Source: Anadara kagoshimensis (lineage: Eukaryota; Mollusca; Bivalvia; Arcoida; Arcidae). Taken from it: a stretch of 64,000 bases of DNA. The notes under the pieces are model-generated. The model did no database searches. It was given only the letters and a program-made list of their open reading frames with translations, and was not told the origin of the DNA. The DNA lies in NCBI GenBank assembly GCA_021292105.1, contig CM037869.1, positions 4,187,001 to 4,251,000 on the forward strand, given 5' to 3'. The position numbers and the translations under genes are program-made. Positions 12,501 through 22,757 of the stretch are shown piece after piece; the stretch's first letter is position 1, and each line of letters opens with the position of its first letter.

Positions 12501-12709
12501 CTAAGAAGATGGAATGGAACTTGAGTCATACCAATGTGTTTGTTTTCACATGGTTATTTTTGAGGTCATCTTTGATTTAGTAGATTGGTTATTTTCATCT
12601 CATTAATGTTGCTGGTAAATGTTGGACAGGATTAGGTTTACAGACACACGTGTCTGCTAGTATAATGTCATAAGTTGTACCATTGTACCATTTATTATTT
12701 ATATTCATC

Positions 12710-12975
12710 GTTTTCAATAAAATTTTGCCATTTTTTGACTTAATGGGCTCAACAATTTTATTCTTTGATTTTTTAATCAGTGTTTTCTATATAATTTTAC
12801 CCTTTTTAATTTTTAATCAGTGTTTTCTATAAAAAAAATAATCAGTGGTTTCAATAAAATTTTACCCTTTTTATATTTTTAATAGCGTTTTCTATAAAAT
12901 TTTACCGGTTTTTTTAATCAGTGTTTTCTATAAAATTTTAACTTTTTTATTTCTAATAAGTTGTCAATGAAATGT
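12710..12975. repeat. AT-rich tandem repeat, units of about 40-60 bp
   Basis: TTTTTAATCAGTGTTTTCTA followed by TAAAATTTTACCCTTTTT repeats about five to six times with small deletions. Confidence 0.8.
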
Positions 12976-13487
12976 TATCTTTATTTCATCTTTCTTTTCA
13001 TGTTCTTAATTGTATTACGTCCATTATTACTACAGACTGTTTAGCCACAAATTGCTTTCAAACTTAGAGCCTGATATAATCCTCGTCATTAATGAATTTG
13101 TCCATCAATGACGACAATGTATTATAGTTGAATTGTTTTGCATTATGGATGAAACAGAATCGATACGATATAGAAAAAAATTGGATATCAGCTTACGTAG
13201 CCAAATTATTAAATTCATGTTTATGCGGCATGTAATACCCTAGTATCAGCTGTGTGTCACTCTGATGTATATCACATATCTACCACATATGTCAACGTAA
13301 GAAGAACAACGTCTAATTATTATTGATATATTATTTATATTTTAGATTCTGATATATGATTCGTTTTTGAGATTGATAACGGTTCTTGGAAATATAAAAC
13401 ATTGGTTCATTGTTCGGATGACAATATAACACAAAGACACAAGCCAACGGTATAATAGGTAAGGCCTGTTTGTTAATGTATGAAATT

Positions 13488-13489
<2 letters not shown>
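12976..13489. other. Unassigned DNA
   Basis: No gene, RNA or repeat recognised. Confidence 0.4.

Positions 13490-13529
<40 letters not shown>
13490..13529. repeat. (GT)n microsatellite
   Basis: An uninterrupted GT run of about 20 repeats. Confidence 0.95.
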
Positions 13530-13531
<2 letters not shown>

Positions 13532-13859
13532 TGAATTCTATTTTTGTCTTATTGACTTTATTCAAAATAATTTTCAAGTTATAAATGTATTTACAGAGTT
13601 AATAATGTCTTTCTATACATTTTACACATATATACCAATAGGATATAAAAAGGTGACTTTGTCATCGGGAGGACAAAGTTATGTTTGACGTGAAACATGT
13701 AGAGAAAACATTAAATTCTCTATAAAACTAGTGCGTAATTGTTAATAATTTTACTACATGACTTTTGTGCTTGTCGGTTTGTTGTGGACTCATTGTGTCT
13801 TTAGTCCGTGATCTTATGTAGGGAGTGCGAGAAAGTTTATGTTTGATTGCTTTTTTTAT

Positions 13860-13995
13860 CTCCAGGCAATCCGGGTCCTGAAGTTGACAATAGTCCTTGA
13901 AACTGACCGCCTCGATATAAATTATTGCTTTTTGACCGAGGCATTAAACCTGAAGACTAACTCGATATTAATTTAAGAATCTTGACTAGGCATTA
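13860..13995 (+). repeat. Possible SINE tail fragments
   Basis: Two tandem-like blocks, CCTCGATATAAATTATTG..GACCGAGGCATTAAAC and CTCGATATTAATTTAAG..GACTAGGCATTAAAC, resemble the 3' end of the SINE at 14,535-14,862 (CTCGATATAATGAAA..CTCGACTGGGACATTAAAA). Confidence 0.45.
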
Positions 13996-14284
13996 AACAG
14001 ACCACATGTGGACGTAAAACAACATTTTCTTGTTGTTGAAGACATCGTTTATTACTCTGGTATCATCTGATATTATATGTATCAGTATCAAATTAAAATA
14101 ATATCAACATACCATTCAGCATCAAATATTTATATGTCTTTTATTTCAGATTATTTTTGACAATTCTTGGAAATATATGTTTTAAAGTTCACTGTTCGGA
14201 CTATGCTTTAAGAGACAAGGTACGTTTGTTTACCATATAGTACTTAATAATACTTTTTATTTGCCCAAAAAATCTGATTTTAGT

Positions 14285-14345
14285 TTCACGTTTGTTCACT
14301 ATAATTTTCGTTTGTTCACTATAATTTTCGTTTGTTCACTATATA
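14285..14345. repeat. 20-bp tandem repeat, three copies
   Basis: TTTCGTTTGTTCACTATAAT repeats three times; the first copy begins TTTCACG. Confidence 0.85.
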
Positions 14346-14416
14346 TTATTTAAATTTTTGATGTTTTTAATATCTGATTTTATTTTGTTCAAAGAAATCT
14401 TTGATGTTTATGACAT

Positions 14417-14991
14417 ACTATACAGGCCTGACGAAATTTTAACAATAAGCTAACGTATTGATGTCGAATCTACGGCTAATCTCCAGTCCTCCCTCTGTAG
14501 CTTTATCTCGGCAGTTTTACGGCAGCTAACCACTGGGGAAGTTCAGTTGGTATAGTGCTTGCTCCGTAAGTGGGAGGTCGTTGGTTCAAACCCCGGCCGG
14601 GTCTGACCCAAGATTTGAAAGGTGGTAGTGACTGTTCTTTCGCCAATCACTCGGCATTACGAAATAAAATCACGGTTCTTTTGGGTGGGAACTTAAAATG
14701 AACGAGGTCACTTGTTATGGTAGGCTTGGCACGATAAAGAAGCCTGCTGTATAATGCCATCAGTTCAACGCACAGGAAAAAGTGCTGCTCCTTCGCCTAT
14801 AGCTTGCGGCATCTCGATATAATGAAATATTCTCGACTGGGACATTAAAAACCATTACTCAACTCTTTACGGCATCTGCTATCCGCCTCTCAGAATTTTT
14901 GCCACTTACCATTCATATCTTGACCATTGACAGCCGATCTTCCGCTCATTTCGTTAGCTCAGTGTTAAACTTTCAACAAGTCTGTACTGTA
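14417..14991. mobile_element. MITE family B, copy B1, split by a SINE
   Basis: The left end TACAGGCCTGACGAAATTTT leads into AACAATAAGCTAACG. The right end CGTTAGCTCAGTGTTAAAC followed by TTTCAACAAGTCTGTACTGT is its inverted counterpart. The family B terminus (TACAGTACAGACCTGTCGAA then AGTTTAACACTAAGCTAACG) recurs at 18.7, 22.3, 29.0, 29.8, 30.1, 57.4 and 58.2 kb. A tRNA-derived SINE at 14,535-14,862 is inserted inside, so this MITE is the older of the two. Confidence 0.75.
14535..14862 (+). mobile_element. tRNA-derived SINE
   Basis: The head resembles a tRNA gene, with an A-box-like TTCAGTTGGTATAGTG at 14,542-14,557 and a near-perfect B box GGTTCAAACCCC at 14,583-14,594. After the head comes GGCCGGGTCTGACCCAAGAT, a shared body with GTAGTGACTGTTCTTTCGCC, and a tail ending CTCGACTGGGACATTAAAAA. 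The same head and body junction recurs at 34,750-34,870. An RNA polymerase III internal promoter is implied by the boxes. This is a full-length or nearly full-length copy. Confidence 0.85.
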
Positions 14992-15142
14992 TTCATTTAA
15001 TTATGGATGCATTAATGTTCTTAAAAATCTCCAATAGAACTTTTCATGTTTTCAATATTACGCATTACGGATGATTTTAGATAATCTAAATAGACCGAAA
15101 TTGCGATGTTTGCTACGGAATTTGGGTGTAATAAAAAGTAAA
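14992..15142. other. Unassigned DNA
   Basis: Nothing recognised. Confidence 0.4.
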
Positions 15143-15285
15143 AGTATAAATTCGTGTCCAAATCACAATCCTAAAGTTAAGTTAAAATTTTGAAAATGGT
15201 AAATTTAGTTCAATACGTAAACTTCCATCAGGGAAGTGAGACCGGGTGCTCCGGAAGGGTAAGTAACTCCTGTCTAGAATACGAT
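15143..15285 (-). repeat. Dispersed repeat family C, reversed copy
   Basis: On this strand it reads AATTCGTGTCCAAATCACAA, AATGGTAAATTTAG, ACGTAAACTTCCATCAGGGA, GTGAGACCGGGTGCTCCGGA and GGGTAAGTAACTCCTGT. It is the best-preserved reversed copy and shows the family's left end, which also appears inside the 184-bp repeat at 1.0-1.5 kb. Confidence 0.7.
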
Positions 15286-15756
15286 GACTAGATTAAAATT
15301 GCGGTATTATTTAGGACAGTTTTGGAATAAGTATGTCGTGGAAAAAACGATAAAAATACAAATATTATTTTAATAATATTTATGCTGAAAATAGATATGT
15401 GTTAAAACTCGAAAACACGAGATTACATAAATTGCGGAAGTAGTGCACAAAAACTAATACCTAAACCGGACGATCAATACATCACTATCAAAACAGGAAA
15501 ATCCGGATGATTATGAAAAGGTTCGTGTCTGTCAAGCCACCGTCATATTCCACTTTTTTAGTTTAATCATAAAATACATTCAAAAAGTGGTATACGATAC
15601 CCTTACTTCATTCTTTTACATAATTTTTATCTGGCAAAAATGACTTTTAAATAATTTGTTAGTTTCCAAGATGCCCAAGAATTTATTGTTTCCGAAGATC
15701 TCTTTTATTTTACGACACTTTTTTCAATTGTGTATCTTTAATTAATCTTGTAGTAC
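15286..15756. other. Unassigned DNA
   Basis: No gene or repeat recognised. Confidence 0.4.
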
Positions 15757-15935
15757 ACTAAAGCCTCTTTATAATGCCCTCGGTAACTTTGCCACCTCGC
15801 TTATCACAACGATATTTTGATATCCCAAAGTCCATTTCTAGCATCCGTAGATATATCGTCAAACATCGTTATTATGCAAAAATCCGACTTAACAAATGGT
15901 TACAATAAATCGAAGTTTTACTGCACAATAAACGA
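15757..15935. mobile_element. Possible small inverted-repeat element
   Basis: The left end GTACACTAAAGCCTCTTTAT and the right end (reverse complement GTGCAGTAAAACTTCGATTT) form an imperfect inverted pair of the CAGTRAAACCTC type seen in short mariner/pogo-like elements. The 20,143-20,325 element has similar ends. Divergence is high. Confidence 0.4.
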
Positions 15936-16470
15936 TTGTAAAACATGATTTTGTAAATGTATCTTGAGATATTTATTTTGTTCTTGCACTATTAGATGTC
16001 CGTTTAGTTGGCTTTAAGGTATAACTCTTCAGAAAGCACAAATTTACGTACAGCTTGGCAAATATCACTTCAGATAATTAACAGAATGACTAAAATATTG
16101 CCGAAGGGTCATACCATTATATGTGTCTAAATCTAACAAATGACCTAGTAAATAATACTGAATGGCTTCTGAAAGAGATGTAGGCAAGAAGCCTTCATTA
16201 ATTATTGTCCAGACTTGCTTTTGCTTAATATCGGTACTGTGGCTTCACTATAACAAAATCGCCATAAAGACTTATAATATCAGACTATCAGTAGAGTGGG
16301 ATGGAGTAATGTTGTTCTACGGTCCAGACATATCAAGGTTGTCAGTTCGTGGTTAGTTCAGGGTCATTGATTTAACATACCGTTATGTGGTTCTTTTAAG
16401 TGTTTCTCATGATGTAAACAAACTAATCTGTGGTTCCTATACATTAATGCACTGATTAGGGATAAATATG
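15936..16470. other. Unassigned DNA
   Basis: No supported gene. A 64-codon frame at 16,162-16,356 has no recognisable product. Confidence 0.4.
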
Positions 16471-16513
16471 GAAAGTCAAGCGGGCAAGTCAATGTTGTTT
16501 GCCTATATAGACT
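16441..16513 (+). repeat. MITE family A, 3' terminus only
   Basis: AAGTCAAGCGGGCAAGTCAA followed by TGTTGTTTGCCTATA matches the family A right end. I could not find its matching left end nearby. Confidence 0.55.
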
Positions 16514-17430
16514 GACAAATGTTTATAAACACTCTGCCATTATATCATTAACTAAAGTCTGTTTACAACCAATTAGTCTCTTGGTTTTTGTCCCTTTTCA
16601 TGTGGTTAACGTGTGAATAAAAATCGTAGCTTTTTGCATCGTGAAAACAAGCCTATGCCGTAATGTGGCCTGAAGTAACCGGCGTCTAATCTACCCTCTT
16701 GACCTCATATTAAAACTTTTAAATATCGCCTTCTATATCGCTATGTAAATTGTTTTAGCGCCATTTTCCTAACCTTTGCGGCGATACCAAAAACAGGAGT
16801 GAGAGGGTTTTTCATATGCTAATCAGTTTCTGTTAGGGTCATTAACACAATCTTAGCTTCATCGACTCTATGAAGGTAGTCAACCGCGTGTATATTAATA
16901 TCACCATCAGTTTTCCTGAAACCCTTTTAACTGAATGTCTCAGTTGTTGATTTATCGTTTTTATTTAATTCATATTTTCTGCTACAATGATCAGAAATAT
17001 TTGTTAACATACGCCTCTAATTATAATCCGGTTACCTAATGGCTAAAGGCAAAGTCGACTTTTACAACACGTGTACACCTGATCATGAATGCGGTAGTTC
17101 TTGCCAACCACCTAGTAGATTAGACAAAGTTCTTGATATCCATACACACGATTTATAAGTTTAATTACTTACCATAATTAACCATTTCTTACATATTAGA
17201 ATTTTACTTTTCAAAAAAGTATCAAGTTTCCCTTGATCTAATAATCATTGAAATAGGGGAAAATAAAAATAAAAACAATTCATTAATAATTTAATTAAAT
17301 ATTTCGAAAAGGGAAAACCATGAACACGTTACTGTAATGAATTCAGACTTCCCGGGTGGCATTTCTTTTATTTGTAGAACTTTTAATGAATCTATATAGT
17401 TATGCAAGTCCTGTCTTCTTCATTCAACAT
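16514..17430. other. Unassigned DNA
   Basis: No coding signature, RNA gene or repeat recognised. Confidence 0.4.
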
Positions 17431-17492
17431 TTTAAGTTTGTCAAAGTTAAGTATATCCGTTCTTAAATGAATTTCAGTAAGAATTATGGTAC

Positions 17493-17526
<34 letters not shown>

Positions 17527-17620
17527 TTGTCTCAAATAATGATTTGCATGTGAATTGTTTTAAGTTTTTCAGGGTTAAGTATGACCGTTCTTAAATGAAT
17601 TTCAGTAAGAACTATGGTAA

Positions 17621-17706
<86 letters not shown>

Positions 17707-17736
17707 TTGTCTCAAATAATGATTTGCACATGAATC
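17431..17736. repeat. Tandem duplication carrying two (AG)n tracts
   Basis: Copies at 17,431-17,554 and 17,559-17,736 each read TTTTAAGTTTKTCARRGTTA, CCGTTCTTAAATGAATTTCA, GTAAGAAYTATGGTA, (AG)n, AACGTTGTCTCAAATAATGA, TTTGCA. The AG tract is about 28 bp in the first copy and about 80 bp in the second, so most of the difference between copies is microsatellite expansion. Confidence 0.92.
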
Positions 17737-18244
17737 GTGGCAAGAATGCTATTTCGCAAAAAAAAAAAATCTTGTAAACAAATTTTTTTGTACATGACAT
17801 ACTCGTAGGTGCAGCATTATAACACCATATGTATATTGATAACTATTGATAAATTTAATCAATTTTGAGTAATTTTATAAACAAATTTATGAAAATAATA
17901 CCCGTCCTTAATTGTCAATCATTTGTAGTGTTGCGTGTCAACATCGTCGATAAGTATTTCTTATGCAAATTAGCTCAGTATTTCCCTGTCCAAAATGGTT
18001 TCGACCGAAATGTAGGACTTAGACAAAATAGCCGTTGTTCAAAATTGACCAAAATTTACGGAGTATGGGGCAAAACTGAGAAAAGTTTAAGAACAGAAAT
18101 ATTAAAAATTAATTACGGCATGAATTGTATAATAAATGTACGATTTTACTTTTACGATAAAAGCTTTCGTTTTAGAGAATATTACGAAAAACCGAGAGAC
18201 TAAAGTATCGTAAATGGACTTTACGTATATGTGCTCTTGATCAT
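17737..18244. other. Unassigned; a 112-codon open frame not supported
   Basis: A frame at 17,865-18,203 (+) is longer than its neighbours but its product shows no domain, no signal peptide and a lysine/isoleucine-rich composition expected of AT-rich noncoding DNA. I cannot exclude a rapidly evolving exon. Confidence 0.35.
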
Positions 18245-18402
18245 TATTTTTAGATTTAAGGTCAAGCGAGCAGGTCAACATTGTCTGTCTTTATTATCAA
18301 CACTCTGGCACTCAATCACGAACGACCCATACTACTTCTTGGTGGTTTTTAAATTAAGGTCAAGCGGGTAGGTAAATACCAAGTATTTGCCTATACCAAT
18401 AA
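18245..18402 (+). repeat. Two MITE family A 3' termini in direct orientation
   Basis: TTTAAGGTCAAGCGAGCAGG followed by TCAACATTGTCTGTC at 18,254-18,288 and TTAAGGTCAAGCGGGTAGG ... TATTTGCCTATA at about 18,354-18,395. Both match the right end of family A and lie roughly 100 bp apart head to tail, like an early step of tandem amplification. Confidence 0.55.
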
Positions 18403-18781
18403 TCAAGACAATAGTCCGTTTATAAAGCGAAGAGTTTGAAACAGATATCTAGGTGCGCGTAAACGGGAAGAAACTACATGTATCTTCTACGTGGATAAAG
18501 GGAATCAATCATTTTTAATTAACACACAAGAGGCTTATATGAGATTGATGTTCATTAGGCTATAATGAGATTTTCTGAGATCAATATGACGAAAACCATT
18601 GAAGTTGTACATCAAAATTGAAAGGATCACTTAATATGTTTATAATAGGTCTCACAAGGATTCTACATGATACCAGTTAAATACAGAACAGACCTGCCGA
18701 TAATTTAAAACTAAATACTAAGCTAGCGAATTAATTCAGAACCCACGGATCATCTCAGTTTCTTGTTATCTATATTGTAAC

Positions 18782-19197
18782 AGCTTTTGGACAGCTGATA
18801 TCTTTCACTCGGAAGCTTTTGGACAGCTGATATCTTTCACTCGGAAGCTTTTGGACAGCTGGTATCTTTCACTCGGAAGCTTTTGGACAGCTGATATCTT
18901 TCACTCGGAAGCTTTTGGACAGCTGATATCTTTCACTCCGCAGCTTTTGGACAGCTGATATCTTTCACTCGGAAGCTTTTGGACAGCTGATATCTTTCAC
19001 TCGGAAGCTTTTGAACAGCTGATATTTTTCACTCGGAAGCTTTTGGACAGCTGATATCTTTCACTTGGAAGCTTTTGGACAGCTGATGTCTTTCACTCGG
19101 AAGCTTTTGGACAGCTGATATCTTTCACTCGGAAGTTTTTGGACAGCTGATATCTTTCACTCGGAAGCTTTTAGACAGCTGGTATTTTTCACTTGAC
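18782..19197. repeat. 32-bp minisatellite, about 13 copies
   Basis: The unit is AGCTTTTGGACAGCTGATAT followed by CTTTCACTCGGA. Landmarks at 18,782 and 18,814 give the period. Copies differ by single substitutions. The unit resembles the ordinary family B interior (for example GGACAGCTTTTTGACAATTA near 30,180-30,200). Confidence 0.95.
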
Positions 19198-19700
19198 AAC
19201 TTTTCGGCCACAAGCTGTATATATCGTTGTCATTCAGACGTTTTTCGGCCACCAGCTGTATATATCGCTGTCATTCAGACGTTTTTCGGCCACCAGCTGT
19301 ATATATCGCTGTCATTCAGACGTTTTTTCGGCCACCAGCTGTATATATCGCTGTCATTCAGACGTTTTTCGGCCACCAGCTGTATATATCGCTGTCATTC
19401 AGACGTTTTTCGGCCACCAGCTGTATATATCGCTGTCATTCAGACGTTTTTCGGCCACCAGCTGTATATATCGCTGTCATTCAGACGTTTTTCGGCCACC
19501 AGCTGTATATATCGCTGTCATTCAGACGTTTTTCGGCCACCAGCTGTATATATCGCGGCCACTTGACAGCTTTTCGGCCACCAGCTATATATATCGCGGC
19601 CACTTGACAGCTTTTCGGCCACCAGCTGTATATATCGCGGCCACTTGATAGTTTTCCGGCCACCAGCTGTATATAATCCGGTCACTTGACAGCCGAGCTG
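19198..19700. repeat. 41-bp minisatellite, about 12 copies
   Basis: The unit is TTTTTCGGCCACCAGCTGTA followed by TATATCGCTGTCATTCAGACG. CGGCC landmarks at 19,205, 19,246, 19,287, 19,329 and 19,370 give a 41-bp period with one 1-bp insertion. The last units replace the middle with GCGGCCACTTGACAGC. Open frames of 126 and 151 codons here arise only because the unit lacks stop codons; I do not call genes. Confidence 0.95.
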
Positions 19701-19746
19701 TAACTTCTTTTTGTTAGCTCAATGTTTAATTTTCGACTGCACTGTA

Positions 19747-20142
19747 GTTTTGTTCGTAATTGTTATTTTATTTGGCTTTGGATTTATAACCTTTTTACAC
19801 GTAAAAATACGTTTTAATATCTGCGTTTGCTATGTTCTGTCGTCAAAATGGAGAGGAAACGATAATATTTTCGAGACATTTTTATCAAAGTTATTTATAA
19901 TATGGGTAAGATTTAGACTAATCGATAAGATCCGCTGTGATCCGTAAGACGGTACTTTAGACCACTTGTGCACCAAGGAACAAAAAATGTACCTGAACAG
20001 TCACCGCAACCAAAAACAGAACGTAATATAAACAGTCATCTTAACCAAGAACACAGCGCAATATAAACAGTCAAATTAAGCTGGAGAACACATACACGTA
20101 TTGGGACTATAGGTTACCGTTTGTCCATTTCATTGTCTAACT
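19747..20142. other. Unassigned DNA with a short duplicated motif
   Basis: At 19,995-20,075 a block of about 43 bp containing ATATAAACAGTCA and AACCAAGAACACAGCG is present about twice. Nothing else was recognised. Confidence 0.4.
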
Positions 20143-20325
20143 ACAGTGAAACCTATACATAAAGGCCACCCATGAGAACCAGTAAAATTGGTCTTTATGG
20201 GTAGGTGGCCTTTATATACAGGTTCAAATAATATTAATACAAACAAATGGGATACAATTTTACTGGCCTTTAGAAACAGGTGACCCTTATATAGAGGTGG
20301 TCTTTAAGACAGGTTAGATTGTGTA
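20143..20325. mobile_element. Small inverted-repeat element
   Basis: The left end TACAGTGAAACCTATACATA followed by AAGGCCACC and the right end GGTGGTCTTTAAGACAGGTT followed by AGATTGT form an imperfect inverted pair. Internal GGCCTTTATATACAGGTT repeats the terminal theme. It is a non-autonomous element of uncertain superfamily. Confidence 0.55.
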
Positions 20326-20419
20326 TGAGAAATGTAAAAGAAGATCGTTGTGTGGTTCAATTTCTGTCTCCGCAAAGGCTATAAGTAGTTTGCGAAACCT
20401 AACAAACGAATAAATCGGA

Positions 20420-20577
20420 GGCTCTTTTCGATTCCTTGTTAGCAATATCTCGGCAACAGCCGTTATCTTCAACTCCCCAGGTTTTCGATTACTTGCTTTC
20501 CATACCTTACCTCCTCGGCAGCCAACCTAAGATGTTCGTTATCTCAATGTTTATCATTCGACAGATCAGTACTCTGG
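20420..20577. mobile_element. MITE family B, partial copy B3 (right end)
   Basis: TCTCGGCAACAGCCGTTATC, TCCTCGGCAGCC and the terminal TCGTTATCTCAATGTTTATC followed by ATTCGACAGATCAGTACT match the right half of family B. The left terminus was not found. Confidence 0.55.
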
Positions 20578-20784
20578 GTGTCTCAAAGATTAAACTTCTC
20601 CTGTTGTACTAGTGGTATCATCTAGCAAATTAGACTTTGTACTTTTTTTACTATTTTAGCACTACTCATTCTACCAAGAATACACGAAAGAACAAACAAA
20701 CGCGTCAAGAGTACAAAAGAAACATATACATTGACCATTTCTGTAAAGTTATCTATTTTTGAGGTGTCCAAATTCCGGAGTTCT

Positions 20785-20785
<1 letters not shown>
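20578..20785. other. Unassigned DNA
   Basis: No gene seen. The 20,740-20,780 stretch (TCTATTTTTGAGGTGTCCAA) resembles 30,535-30,555 inside MITE A6. Confidence 0.35.

Positions 20786-20830
<45 letters not shown>
20786..20830. repeat. Homopolymer run of 45 T
   Basis: An uninterrupted T run about 335 bp upstream of the GPCR start codon. It could be the poly(A) tail of a reversed retroposed sequence, but no body is recognisable beside it. Length may be unreliable in the assembly. Confidence 0.9.
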
Positions 20831-20831
<1 letters not shown>

Positions 20832-21164
20832 GTGTGATGAAATAATTTAGCGTTCCATTTGCGTGGTTCTAAATAAAAATTTAAGAAATAATTTTAACAA
20901 ATAAATACATTTTTATAGAACGGTATATTCGTGGTTTGTTGTTACTATTAAAAGTTAATTTAATTTCTTAACATGTACGACATGTAAAATCGTGGATTAT
21001 TGTGTCTACGAAAACCAAAAAAAATAATGCCATCACAGTATATGTTGAAATTGTTTATTTATGTTAATACTTTTTACTTTCAGACGTTTGCCATTTGATT
21101 TCGACAATGTTGATCTCGGCGTGTAATTAGTTTATTTCTTGGATACTACGATATTTTTGTTCAT

Positions 21165-22184
21165 ATGATAATGGAGAATTCTACCGAAAATGACTCCATA
21201 TTTGGAAACCTGACTGGTTATAACGTTCAACCTCCGGGAACCAGTATATATATACCAATATATACCGTGCTGTATACATATGTGTTGCCTACAATGGCAT
21301 TCTTAGGATTTGTGGGAAATATTGCCTCCTTGTTTGCGTTTATGAGTAGAGAGCTAAGAAATATTTCATCAAGTGTGTATGTACAGGGAGTTCTTATAGC
21401 AGATACTGGAATGCTCATATCTTTATTTTTTGTTTGGCTAGAAGCATTAGGATATAGACTGAACCATCTTCAGGTTATGTGCCAATTCCTTGTATTCTGG
21501 CAGTATGTTTGTTCATTTCTTTCCGTGTGGTACATGGTCTGTATCACAACCGAGAATTATATTACAATCTGCCATCCTACGCAAATCAACACAATGTGTA
21601 CAGTGCCTCGTGCTACCAAGGTAACAGTTTCCTTAGCAATCAGTGCCTTATCTATTTACATCGTGTCTGTTTTTATAACTACGCCCATCACTGATCCACG
21701 TAGCGGTGTTGAGTATTGCAGTGTTGGGATACAGTACAGAACGCTGAATACTGTCATAACATATGTAGACTCATGTATCACACTTCTGATACCAGCTCTG
21801 TTTATAATCCTACTTATAACCGCCATTTTGTTGTCTATAGCTAAATCAATAAAACTGAAAAAGAAAAGGACGGCGAATAGGAAAAATAAGAGAGGACCAT
21901 CCATTCCTCAAGTACGAGTCGCAAAAATGTTATTATGTTTATCATTAACTTACGTGGTATTGAGTGTTCCAAGCCACGTGATCAAACTGTACTTCCTGTT
22001 TGTGGATGTAGGTGGAGTTATCTCCCTTGAGGCGGGGTTAATACAGCTGATATTTCTTTTTGTTTCATATTTAAATTTCAGTGTTAAATTTATCCTGTTT
22101 ACCGCATGTAGTTCTAACTTCCGTAATGCCCAGTTTGGTTCGTGTATATCTAACTTGCCTTATCAAGGCGTAGCACAGAAATAA
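21165..22184 (+). CDS. Class A (rhodopsin-like) GPCR, probable neuropeptide-type receptor
   Basis: A single uninterrupted frame encodes 339 residues with seven hydrophobic segments (about 38-61, 71-95, 104-130, 151-172, 199-224, 252-280, 288-314). The extracellular N-terminus has three N-glycosylation sequons (N5, N9, N15). Family marks are G51-N52 in TM1, the LIAD motif with D80 in TM2, C106 pairing with C185 in the second extracellular loop, P210 in TM5, a Lys/Arg-rich third inner loop (229-244) and P269 in TM6. ENY (130-132) replaces DRY and N304-F-S-V-K-F replaces NPxxY, both common in invertebrate peptide receptors. The length is normal. It should sit in the plasma membrane and couple a ligand, probably a peptide, to G proteins. 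The ligand cannot be named. Met3 is an alternative start. No intron is needed. MITEs flank the gene on both sides. It is the only intact gene here. Confidence 0.93.
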   Translation: MIMENSTENDSIFGNLTGYNVQPPGTSIYIPIYTVLYTYVLPTMAFLGFVGNIASLFAFMSRELRNISSSVYVQGVLIADTGMLISLFFVWLEALGYRLNHLQVMCQFLVFWQYVCSFLSVWYMVCITTENYITICHPTQINTMCTVPRATKVTVSLAISALSIYIVSVFITTPITDPRSGVEYCSVGIQYRTLNTVITYVDSCITLLIPALFIILLITAILLSIAKSIKLKKKRTANRKNKRGPSIPQVRVAKMLLCLSLTYVVLSVPSHVIKLYFLFVDVGGVISLEAGLIQLIFLFVSYLNFSVKFILFTACSSNFRNAQFGSCISNLPYQGVAQK

Positions 22185-22271
22185 ACTTTTAGTGGACCTC
22201 AGTGGACATATTTAAGATGGTACCTAGTGACACCTTTACCTTATTGACAGAAGTAATTGAATCCTAGTCCC

Positions 22272-22486
22272 TACAGTACAGACCTGTCCAAAGTTTAACA
22301 CTAAGCTAACGGAAAGGAGAGGCTTTGAAATATAGATAGCTAGACACCAAAATGCCGAGAGATAGATAGAAACTTCAGATCTAGAAAAAATGTTGATTTT
22401 AGCTTACGATGGGAAAAGATGAGCTGCCAATGGGGGTACTAAATCGTTCGCTTAGTGCCAAACATTTGACATCTCTAGTCTGTATA
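22272..22486. mobile_element. MITE family B, copy B4
   Basis: The left end CTACAGTACAGACCTGTCCA followed by AAGTTTAACACTAAGCTAACG is close to the family consensus. The right end TTCGCTTAGTGCCAAACATT followed by TGACATCTCTAGTCTGTA is a diverged inverted copy. It lies under 100 bp after the GPCR stop codon and may fall in the 3' UTR. Confidence 0.72.
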
Positions 22487-22558
22487 TACGCCGTCTTTTG
22501 TATTGTTTCTACTTGTTTTTGCTCACTTATTGTATACCTGGTCTGTCGCAACAGTTAA

Positions 22559-22757
22559 AGGCAAACAACATTGACCTAATCGCCTGAACTTTTGTTAGGA
22601 AGATTTATATAGGACGGCCCATCCAATTGGGTTAAAATTCGCATTTAACACGTAAACATCGCATGTTCTCTGTAATGTAGACATTTTCTGTATAGATAAA
22701 TGTACTGGTTCTAAACAAATATTTAAATTATAGGTCAAGCTGACAATGTTGATTGCC
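22559..22757. mobile_element. MITE family A, copy A4
   Basis: The left end AGGCAAACAACATTGACCTA followed by ATCGCCTGAACTT and the right end AATTATAGGTCAAGCTGACA followed by ATGTTGATTGCCT are inverted counterparts, giving a 199-bp element. Its right end is the clearest single-copy relative of the 49-bp satellite monomer. Confidence 0.8.

Larger units (their letters stand above)
18682..19746. mobile_element. MITE family B, copy B2, swollen by internal minisatellites
   Basis: The left end ACAGAACAGACCTGCCGATA leads into ATTTAAAACTAAATACTAAGCTAGCG. The right end TTTTTGTTAGCTCAATGTTT leads into AATTTTCGACTGCACTGTA. They are inverted counterparts. Other family B copies are about 200 bp; this one is over 1 kb because 32-bp and 41-bp tandem repeats occupy its interior. 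Confidence 0.72.

Noticed and set aside
17865-18203. A 112-residue gene
   Set aside because: It is open by AT-rich chance as far as I can tell; the composition is unremarkable and there is no second copy to test conservation.
19193-19648. 151- and 126-residue repetitive proteins
   Set aside because: They overlap in different frames of the 41-bp minisatellite and exist only because the unit lacks stop codons.
20786-20830. Poly(T) as the tail of a reversed processed pseudogene
   Set aside because: No retroposed body or target duplication could be recognised on either side.
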